A stretch of 9,353 nucleotides of DNA. Source: Polyangia bacterium (GTDB lineage: Bacteria; Myxococcota_A; Polyangia; Polyangiales; Polyangiaceae). The stretch lies in assembly GCA_030430975.1 (NCBI GenBank), contig JAUIKB010000151.1, forward strand, positions 1-9,353. Reading direction: 5' to 3'. The notes below the pieces were generated by a model that was given only the letters and a program-made list of their open reading frames with translations, made no database searches and was not told the DNA's origin. Both the position numbers and the translations under genes were made by a program. Shown here piece after piece: positions 1 through 4,935 of the stretch; position 1 is the stretch's first letter, and each line of letters begins with the position of its first letter.

Positions 1-1
1 C

Positions 2-61
2 GAAGCCTCGTTCCAGACCACCGCCGTGCTGCGGAACCTGACCCTTACGAAGTTCATCTGA
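2..61 (+). CDS. C-terminal tail of a probable flagellin/FlgL-family protein (5' truncated by window edge)
   Basis: Only 19 codons and a TGA at 59-61 are inside the window. The tail reads EASFQTTAVLRNLTLTKFI. A closing segment with alternating hydrophobics after an S[FY]QTT/QAT-like stretch, ending in a short hydrophobic cap, is typical of flagellins and the hook-junction protein FlgL, whose C-terminal helix packs into the D0 domain. The neighbour 144 bases downstream looks FlaG-like, which fits a flagellin-FlaG gene order. Nineteen residues are too few to prove the family, so this rests on pattern plus context; it could be the end of an unrelated gene. Confidence 0.35.
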   Translation, partial: EASFQTTAVLRNLTLTKFI

Positions 62-129
62 TCGACTCTTCCGCGGATGGACTAACACCGACCGAGACTA
101 AGGCTATTCCGGGCTGGAATGCGTGCGGC

Positions 130-157
130 TTGCAGAACGGCAGGGTATTATTATATC
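130..157 (+). promoter_or_regulatory. Weak promoter-like elements in an AT-rich patch before the FlaG-like gene
   Basis: TTGCAG (130-135) is followed after 16 bases by TATATC (152-157). The stretch 146-180 is the only clearly AT-rich patch in the first 800 bases and lies about 50 bases before the GTG start at 205. The minus strand of the same patch contains TATAAT. Placement fits a promoter, but the hexamers match the consensus only partly. The rest of 62-204 shows no gene and no convincing terminator. Confidence 0.2.
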
Positions 158-204
158 CTGTATGAATGTAGGAAGTATGGCATCGCTCCAGAACGGAGGA
201 GCCC

Positions 205-594
205 GTGGACATTCGAAGCGTAACAGGGTCATCCCGCGCGGCCAGCGAGCCGCGGCCGGTGACATCTGAGTCCGCCTCGGCCACGGCGCGCAGTTCGGCG
301 ACCGCTCAATCCCAGACCGCTCAGTCCCAGACCTCCGCTTCCGGCGCCGCATCGGCGGAAACCGTGCAGACGACCGCGTCCGGCCAGTTCTATGTCAGCC
401 CTTTCCTGACCTTCGACTCCCGCTCTCTCACCGTGATCTTCCAGGTGCGCGACACCGAGTCCGGAGATGTGACCCGCCAGTTCCCGGCCGAGTCCGTGGT
501 GGAGCGCTATCGCCGCGATCCGTCCGCCCGCCCGTTCGTGCTGCCCGAAGCGGCGCTGCTCGGGACGACGGACGGCGCCGACGTCACCGGCTGA
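205..594 (+). CDS. Small FlaG-like protein
   Basis: A 129-residue protein with a low-complexity Ser/Ala/Thr/Gln-rich N-terminal half (residues about 1-60) and a compact C-terminal region (about 62-105). The core, with FQVRDTESGDVTRQFPAESV at about 79-98, resembles the FlaG signature of a beta strand, D-x-x-[ST]-G-[ED]-V-x-RQ-[IFY]-P-x-E, followed by a helix. FlaG proteins are encoded next to flagellin and influence filament length; proteins with a YVSP segment before this core are, as I recall, common beside flagellin genes in Alphaproteobacteria. The GTG start is supported by GGAGG at 195-199, five bases upstream. There is no signal peptide or membrane segment, so it is probably cytoplasmic. 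The exact function is inferred from the motif and the flagellin-like tail upstream. Confidence 0.55.
   Translation: MDIRSVTGSSRAASEPRPVTSESASATARSSATAQSQTAQSQTSASGAASAETVQTTASGQFYVSPFLTFDSRSLTVIFQVRDTESGDVTRQFPAESVVERYRRDPSARPFVLPEAALLGTTDGADVTG
301..330 (+). repeat. Two tandem 15-bp units inside the FlaG-like gene
   Basis: ACCGCTCAATCCCAG (301-315) is repeated as ACCGCTCAGTCCCAG (316-330), a 14/15 match. It encodes a doubled five-residue unit (AQSQT AQSQT) in the disordered N-terminal half. It looks like a recent in-frame slippage duplication. Confidence 0.75.
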
Positions 595-596
595 GC

Positions 597-710
597 AGAC
601 GGGGCCGAGGCCGCTTGGGTGGGGGCTGACCGAGACGCCAAACGGGGTTTGGGCTCCGACTCCGCGCAGCTAAGCGCTACTACGGCCGAGGCCAGCCAGG
701 CGAACTTCAC
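597..710 (-). pseudogene. Possible 5' fragment of a lipoprotein gene, cut off near 600
   Basis: On the minus strand, a GTG at 710-708 opens a frame reading VKFAWLASAVVALSC and then a Ser/Ala/Pro/Gln-rich stretch. That is a lipoprotein signal peptide: a Lys, a hydrophobic core, and a lipobox ending at Cys15 (codon 668-666), followed by the low-complexity linker common in myxobacterial lipoproteins. It would be divergent from the oxidoreductase at 820. Below about base 594 the frame stays open but overlaps the FlaG-like gene antisense, so the real reading probably ends at a sequence junction. No clear Shine-Dalgarno precedes the GTG, and open frames arise easily at this GC content, so it may be chance. 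Apart from this and the RBS at 810-814, I see nothing in 595-819. Confidence 0.27.
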
Positions 711-819
711 GAACGCACGCGTAGTCGCAGGTCGTGCGGCGATCAACGCGGGCGAACTTCTCCGCGCAGATGCTGTGCATTCGCTGACGGCTGCACTATG
801 CCGGGGACCGGAGGCGATC

Positions 820-1851
820 ATGCAAGGGATATGGATTACTCGGCCAGGCGGCTCGGAGGTACTGGATGTCCGTGAGACTCCCGACCCCACGCCCAAAGCC
901 GGCGAAGTGCGCGTGCGCGCTGAATTCTGTGGGTTGAACTTTGCCGAGATTTCGGCGCGCCAGGGGCTGTACCCCGACGCCCCGAAGCCGCCCTGCATCG
1001 TCGGCTACGAAGGTGCCGGCGTCATCGACCAGCTGGGCCCTGGTTGTGAAGGCAGCGGGCTGGCCGAGGGTCAACGCGTCGTGTACCTGACTCGATTTGG
1101 CGGACACGCCAGTCACGTCTGCGTGCCGGCTTCACAGGCGCTGATCATGCCCGAGTCGATGAGCTTCGACCACGCTGCGGCGCTTCCGGTCAACTACCTG
1201 ACCGCGTATCACATGCTGTTCAACATCAAACGGATCCGTCCCGGCGAGCACGTGCTGATCCATATGGCGGCCGGCGGCGTCGGTACGGCATCGCTACAGC
1301 TCTGCCAAACCGTCGACGACATCACCACGTACGGCACGGCTTCTGCCAAGAAGCACGACTACATCCGCAAGCACGGTTGCGACCACCCGATCGATTACCG
1401 CACGAAGGACTACGTCGAAGAGGTCAAACGAATCACCGATGGGCGCGGGGTCGATCTCGTTTTAGATGCGCTGGGCGCCGCCGACTGGAGCAAAGGGTAC
1501 TCGCTGCTAAAGCCTGGCGGCACGCTGGCTGCTTTTGGCTTGGCCAACTCGAACACCGGCGGCAAGCGCAACTTGCTCCACGTCCTGGGACAGCTCGTTC
1601 GGATACCGCGCTACACCCCGATGAAGCTCATGGATGACAACCGAGCCATCGCAGGCATCAACGTCGGTCACCTGTGGGAAGAGCAGGAGCTGCTGCGCGA
1701 CTGCATGCAGGAATTGATCGCACTATACGAGCTTGAGAAGATCCGGCCCCACATCGGCGGCATCTTTCCGTTTAGCAAGGCGGCCGATGCGTTCGGCGAG
1801 ATCGAGTACGGCCGTAACGTCGGCAAGATCCTGCTGAAGCCGGACGACTAG
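820..1851 (+). CDS. VAT-1-like zinc-independent quinone oxidoreductase (MDR superfamily)
   Basis: A 343-residue medium-chain dehydrogenase/reductase, probably an NADPH-dependent cytosolic quinone or enone reductase. The N-terminal GroES-like domain (about 1-125) contains GLNFAEISARQGLYP and VGYEGAGVI. The Rossmann domain carries the nucleotide-binding AAGGVGTASLQL (150-161) and GRGVDLVLDALGA (208-220). The second half matches the synaptic-vesicle VAT-1 branch closely: WSKGYSLLKPGGTLAAFGLAN (about 223-243), GGKRNLLH, a loop before NRAIAGINVGHL, and KIRPHIGGIFPF near the end. No structural or catalytic zinc ligands are evident. I chose ATG 820 because GGAGG (810-814) sits five bases upstream and homology begins there; the frame is open back to a GTG at 619, but that extension looks non-coding. 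The stop overlaps the stop of the convergent egtB by four bases. The physiological substrate is unknown. Confidence 0.88.
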   Translation: MQGIWITRPGGSEVLDVRETPDPTPKAGEVRVRAEFCGLNFAEISARQGLYPDAPKPPCIVGYEGAGVIDQLGPGCEGSGLAEGQRVVYLTRFGGHASHVCVPASQALIMPESMSFDHAAALPVNYLTAYHMLFNIKRIRPGEHVLIHMAAGGVGTASLQLCQTVDDITTYGTASAKKHDYIRKHGCDHPIDYRTKDYVEEVKRITDGRGVDLVLDALGAADWSKGYSLLKPGGTLAAFGLANSNTGGKRNLLHVLGQLVRIPRYTPMKLMDDNRAIAGINVGHLWEEQELLRDCMQELIALYELEKIRPHIGGIFPFSKAADAFGEIEYGRNVGKILLKPDD

Positions 1852-3125
1852 CTCACGTCACGCGCGAGTCGGATGCCAGCGAACTGCCAGCGCTGGTGCG
1901 GATAAAAGAAGTTCCGGTAGGTGCTGCGAACATGTCCGGGCGGAGTCACACACGCGCCGCCCCGAAGCACCATCTGATTGCACATGAACTTGCCGTTGTA
2001 CTCGCCGAGCGCCCCAGGCGCGGGCGCGAAGCCGGGATACGGCGCATAGGCACTGCGCGTCCACTCCCACACATCGCCGAACATCTGCTGTGCGCCGCCG
2101 CCGCCCGAAGCCGGTCCCGGCGCGAACTCGCCAGAGTCGGCGAATCGACCGGATACCGGTAGCGCCTGCGCGTGAGCCTCCCATTCGAACTCGCTCGGCA
2201 GGCGCGCTTTCGCCCACGTCGCGTAGGCGTCCGCCTCGTAGAGGCTCACATGGTGCACCGGTGCGGCCGGTTCGAGCGGACGCAAGCCGTGCAACGTGAA
2301 CTCGTACCACCCGTCATCGCGCCTCACCCAGTACAGCGGCGCGGCCCAGCGCTCGGTTTGGACCCGCGCCCATCCGTCCGAGAGCCACAACAGCGGATCG
2401 CTGTATCCGCCGTCGTCCATGAACTCGAGGTACTCGGCGTTGGTCACGAGTCGTGAACCGAGTTCGAACGGCGTGAGCTGAACGGCGTGGCGCGGCCCCT
2501 CGTTGTCGAAACCAAACCCCTGGCCGTCGTGCCCAACGTGCAGCGCCCCGCCGGCATGCGCTACCCAGCCCAGCGCCGCGGGTTCTCCCGAACCATTCGG
2601 GGCCCGGCTAGCGTACGCGGGATACGTCGGATTCATCGAAAACCCGTGCAGGATGTCCATGAGTAGCAGCTCCTGGTGCTGCTGCTCGTGCTCGATCCCG
2701 AGCCGGACGACGTCGGTCATCGCGCCCTGAATGCGCCCGGAGCGCAGCGCCTCGCCCATCTGATCGTCGACCCACGCGCGATACTCTTCAACCCGGGCGA
2801 GACCGGGCCGGGTGACCAACCCACGGTGCGCCCGCGTGAACTGGGCTCCCACGCTGTTGTAATAGGAGTTGAACAGATGCTCGAATGCCGGATCGAATGG
2901 GGCCCGTTCCGGCGCGAGTGTCTTGAGCACAAACGTATCGAAGAACCACGATGTGTGCGCCAGGTGCCACTTGGCGGGGCTCGCGTCCGGCATCGACTGG
3001 ATCGTGCAGTCCTCCGCAGACAACGGGCCGCGAAGCCGTTCGGTGAAACGACGGGTCGCTTCGTACCGACGACTCAAGCTCTGCGCAGCCGAGCTGCGCC
3101 CTGGGGTGGCGATCGGTTCGTTCAT
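1848..3125 (-). CDS. egtB: Ergothioneine biosynthesis sulfoxide synthase EgtB
   Basis: A 425-residue cytosolic non-haem iron enzyme that joins hercynine to a cysteine-type thiol with O2, giving the sulfoxide precursor of ergothioneine. The N-terminal DinB-like domain (about 15-165) has the three-His iron site: His57 in KWHLAHTSWFF, and His146 and His150 in HEQQHQELLLMD. The C-terminal FGE-sulfatase domain (about 185-423) has MFGDVWEWT (348-356), LRGGACVTP, and the closing RNFFYPHQRWQFAGIRLARD. A Tyr-Tyr pair at 88-89 (NSYYNSVG) may match the active-site tyrosines reported for the Chloracidobacterium enzyme. There is no C-terminal methyltransferase, so it is not OvoA. The start is ATG 3125 with GGGAG at 3133-3129, three bases away; the open frame runs on to 3206 but the added residues do not look like family sequence. 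No egtD, egtC or egtE lies beside it. The gene is divergent from the DGPF/sigma operon. Confidence 0.92.
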   Translation of the reverse strand: MNEPIATPGRSSAAQSLSRRYEATRRFTERLRGPLSAEDCTIQSMPDASPAKWHLAHTSWFFDTFVLKTLAPERAPFDPAFEHLFNSYYNSVGAQFTRAHRGLVTRPGLARVEEYRAWVDDQMGEALRSGRIQGAMTDVVRLGIEHEQQHQELLLMDILHGFSMNPTYPAYASRAPNGSGEPAALGWVAHAGGALHVGHDGQGFGFDNEGPRHAVQLTPFELGSRLVTNAEYLEFMDDGGYSDPLLWLSDGWARVQTERWAAPLYWVRRDDGWYEFTLHGLRPLEPAAPVHHVSLYEADAYATWAKARLPSEFEWEAHAQALPVSGRFADSGEFAPGPASGGGGAQQMFGDVWEWTRSAYAPYPGFAPAPGALGEYNGKFMCNQMVLRGGACVTPPGHVRSTYRNFFYPHQRWQFAGIRLARDVS

Positions 3126-3191
3126 GGACTCCCGCGTAGTTCCGTAACTGCCGAGACCATCAAACGCAACGCTCAAAAAAGATGCCGGGGT

Positions 3192-3218
3192 TGTCGATCT
3201 GGGCACCGGCCGTTCGTT
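3192..3218 (+). promoter_or_regulatory. Candidate ECF42-type promoter of the DGPF/sigma operon
   Basis: TGTCGA at 3192-3197 is followed after 17 bases by CGTT at 3215-3218 (another CGTT lies at 3211). As I recall, ECF42 sigma factors use a TGTCGA -35 element with a CGA/CGT-like -10. The motif lies about 80 bases before the DGPF start and suggests autoregulation by the downstream sigma factor. The -35 match is exact; the -10 match is partial. The rest of the 150-base divergent region must also hold the egtB promoter, for which I see no convincing hexamers. Confidence 0.45.
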
Positions 3219-3233
3219 GGAAGGACATCAACA

Positions 3234-3251
3234 CAGGCGTACCATCGCCTG
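3234..3251. repeat. 18-bp dyad in the DGPF leader
   Basis: CAGGCG (3234-3239) and CGCCTG (3246-3251) form a perfect 6-bp inverted repeat around TACCAT. It lies just downstream of the candidate promoter and 24 bases before the ATG, so it could be an operator or a small hairpin in the leader transcript. It is short enough to occur by chance. Confidence 0.35.
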
Positions 3252-3275
3252 GAGAACCCGAAATCAGGAGACCTC

Positions 3276-3635
3276 ATGCAATACCTATTGCTTATCTACA
3301 GCGACGAACAGCAGCACGCCTCCATGGACGACGTTCAGTCGAAAGCCGTCCTCGACCGCTATCTGGCGTTCAACAAGGAGGCGAAAGGCGCCGGGGTGTT
3401 CGTCGGAGGCGACGCCCTGCAACCGACGGCTTCGGCGACCTCAGTGCGCGTGCGAAACGGTGAGCGAATGGTGACGGACGGCCCATTCGCGGAAACCAAG
3501 GAGCAGCTCGGCGGCTACTACCTAGTCGACTGCGACAATTTGGACGATGCGATCCAGTGGGCGTCCAAGATCCCAGCCGCCGAGCACGGCACGGTCGAGG
3601 TCCGGCCGGTGATGGTGATTCCAGGGGACGGCTGA
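3276..3635 (+). CDS. DGPF-family (YCII-related) protein, partner gene of an ECF42 sigma factor
   Basis: A 119-residue small alpha/beta protein of the YCII-related/COG3795 family. It starts with MQYLLLIYSDE and holds the diagnostic DGPF motif at 68-71, within MVTDGPFAETKEQLGGYYLVD, then the usual closing helix (DDAIQWASKIP, about 91-100) and strand (GTVEVRPVMVI). ATG 3276 is fixed by AGGAG at 3266-3270, five bases upstream, and by the conserved family N-terminus; the frame is open far upstream (from 2676), but that part is antisense to egtB. The sigma gene starts 32 bases after the stop, so both are likely in one transcript. DGPF proteins are the characteristic neighbours of ECF42 sigma factors; their biochemical role is not settled, although the fold resembles small ferredoxin-like enzymes. 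Probably cytoplasmic. Confidence 0.9.
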   Translation: MQYLLLIYSDEQQHASMDDVQSKAVLDRYLAFNKEAKGAGVFVGGDALQPTASATSVRVRNGERMVTDGPFAETKEQLGGYYLVDCDNLDDAIQWASKIPAAEHGTVEVRPVMVIPGDG

Positions 3636-3656
3636 TCGCGAGGCCCGGGTTGCGCT

Positions 3657-3689
3657 AGGCTCGCTCCATGGACGCCATGGAGCGAGTCT
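3657..3689 (+). promoter_or_regulatory. Strong hairpin enclosing the sigma factor start codon
   Basis: AGGCTCGCTCCATGG (3657-3671) pairs with CCATGGAGCGAGTCT (3675-3689) over the three-base loop ACG. Twelve contiguous pairs are perfect (3660-3671 with 3675-3686), then one G-U at 3659/3687 and two more pairs. The start ATG (3668-3670) is in the left arm and a second in-frame ATG (3677-3679) is in the right arm; the only purine-rich RBS-like bases (AGG, 3657-3659) are also in the stem. It could limit translation initiation of the sigma factor, or act as a DNA operator. There is no T-run after it, so it is not a classical terminator. Confidence 0.6.
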
Positions 3690-4903
3690 TTCGTGACGAA
3701 TCGCGTCGCGTCCTGGCGTCGCTAATCCGCATCGTCGGCGACATCGAACTCGCCGAAGATCTGGTCCAGGACGCGTTCGTCGTCGCAGCCAAGAACTGGC
3801 GCGAGAAAGGAATCCCCGAACGGCCGGGCGCGTGGATTCAGCAGGTCGCGCGCAACCGCGCGCTCGATCGCGTGCGGCGCGACAAGCGCTGGCGTGAGAA
3901 ACAAGAAGCGCTCAAACACTTCATCGGAGACGGACAGGCGGCGGATCCGGAGACGGCGTTGACGGAGTTTCCCGACGAGCGGCTGAAGCTGCTGTTCACT
4001 TGCTGTCACCCGGCGCTGACCCAATCGGCGCAAGTCGCCCTCACGTTGCGGACGCTCGGCGGACTCACCACACGCGAAATCGCGTCGGCATTTCTGACCG
4101 AGGAGACGACGATGGCGCAGCGGCTAGTCCGAGCGAAGCGCAAGATCCGCGACGCCGGTATTCCGTATCGCGTGCCCCCGCGCCACATGCTGGACGAGCG
4201 GTTGAACGCCACCCTGGCCGTGATCTACTTGATTTTCAACGAGGGCTACCTGGCGAGCGACGGGGACACCCTGCAACGCACCGACTTGTGTCTGGAGGCG
4301 ATTCGCCTCGGCCGCACGCTGGTCCAGTTGATGCCGGACCAGCCGGAGGCGGCGGGCCTGCTGGCCTTGCTGCTGCTTCACTCGTCGCGGGGCCCTGCCC
4401 GTCAGTCCGCCAGCGGCGAGTTGGTACCGCTCGAGGAGCAAGATCGCGGACTGTGGGACGCTGAGCTGATCGACGAGGGCACGTCCCTGTTGTACTCAGC
4501 GATGCTGGCGCGCCGGTCCGGACCGTATCAGCTGCAGGCGGCGGTTGCCGCGCTCCACGCCGAAGCACGACCCGCCGAAGCGACCGACTGGGAACAGATC
4601 TCGCTGCTGTACGGCGAGCTGCTACGTCAGACACCCTCGCCGGTCGTGGCGCTGAACCACGCCGTGGCCGTCGCGATGGCGCGTGGCCCCGAAACGGGCC
4701 TTGAGCTGCTCGACCAGCTCGAGGCGAAGGGTCTGCTAGCCGAGTACTACCTACTGCCCGCGGCTCGCGCCGACCTGCTGCGAAGAGCCGGCCGGGTTGC
4801 GGACGCAGCCGTTGCCTACGAAGCCGCGCTCAACCTGGTGAAGAACGGTACGGAGCGGCGGTTTTTGGAGCGACGCGTGCGCGAGTGCGCGGCGGGCCAC
4901 TGA
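3668..4903 (+). CDS. ECF42-type RNA polymerase sigma factor with C-terminal TPR-like extension
   Basis: A 411-residue cytoplasmic sigma factor that should direct RNA polymerase to its own regulon. Region sigma-2 spans about 5-75 (LVQDAFVVAAKNW, PGAWIQQVARNRALDRVRR). Region sigma-4 spans about 105-163 (LLFTCCHPAL, then helix-turn-helix LTTREIASAFLTEETTMAQRLVRAKRKIR). Ordinary ECF factors stop near residue 190; here a ~240-residue extension follows, with the family hallmarks LIFNEGYLASDG (188-199), PSPVVALNHAVAVAMARG (323-340) and a TPR-like end, ADLLRRAGRVADAAVAYEAAL (368-388). This architecture, with a DGPF gene just upstream, defines ECF42. No anti-sigma factor is present, and the extension is thought to control activity instead. 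The start is ATG 3668; ATG 3677 is an alternative. There is no good Shine-Dalgarno, and both ATGs sit inside a hairpin. Confidence 0.92.
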   Translation: MDAMERVFRDESRRVLASLIRIVGDIELAEDLVQDAFVVAAKNWREKGIPERPGAWIQQVARNRALDRVRRDKRWREKQEALKHFIGDGQAADPETALTEFPDERLKLLFTCCHPALTQSAQVALTLRTLGGLTTREIASAFLTEETTMAQRLVRAKRKIRDAGIPYRVPPRHMLDERLNATLAVIYLIFNEGYLASDGDTLQRTDLCLEAIRLGRTLVQLMPDQPEAAGLLALLLLHSSRGPARQSASGELVPLEEQDRGLWDAELIDEGTSLLYSAMLARRSGPYQLQAAVAALHAEARPAEATDWEQISLLYGELLRQTPSPVVALNHAVAVAMARGPETGLELLDQLEAKGLLAEYYLLPAARADLLRRAGRVADAAVAYEAALNLVKNGTERRFLERRVRECAAGH

Positions 4904-4913
4904 CCCGCCGCGC
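4887..4913. terminator. GC-rich hairpin over the sigma stop codon, possible bidirectional terminator
   Basis: GCGCGGCGGG (4887-4896) and CCCGCCGCGC (4904-4913) form a perfect 10-bp stem around the seven-base loop CCACTGA, which contains the sigma factor stop TGA (4901-4903). It lies between two convergent genes separated by 32 bases, where a shared terminator is expected. Neither strand has a T-run right after the stem, so it is not a classical intrinsic terminator. Confidence 0.4.
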
Positions 4914-4935
4914 TGCGGCTACATCGCTGTGCTGG

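Noticed and set aside
619..819. GTG-started 67-residue N-terminal extension of the VAT-1-like gene
   Set aside because: Family homology and a good RBS place the start at ATG 820, and the extension has no recognisable domain.
820..1851. Zinc-dependent alcohol dehydrogenase
   Set aside because: It lacks the GHE zinc motif and the structural four-Cys lobe, and matches the VAT-1/quinone oxidoreductase branch instead.
1848..3125. Selenoneine synthase SenA or ovothiol enzyme OvoA
   Set aside because: No senB/senC neighbours are visible, and there is no C-terminal methyltransferase domain as in OvoA. SenA is not fully excluded without a tree.
3126..3206. 27-residue N-terminal extension of EgtB
   Set aside because: It lies across the divergent regulatory region, does not look like family sequence, and ATG 3125 has its own GGGAG.
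2676..3275. Long upstream extension of the DGPF frame
   Set aside because: Up to 3125 it is antisense to egtB, and the remainder is the promoter region. The conserved start MQYLLLIYSDE with AGGAG marks the true beginning.
3657..3689. Intrinsic terminator between the DGPF and sigma genes
   Set aside because: There is no T-run after the stem, and the stem runs into the sigma coding region.
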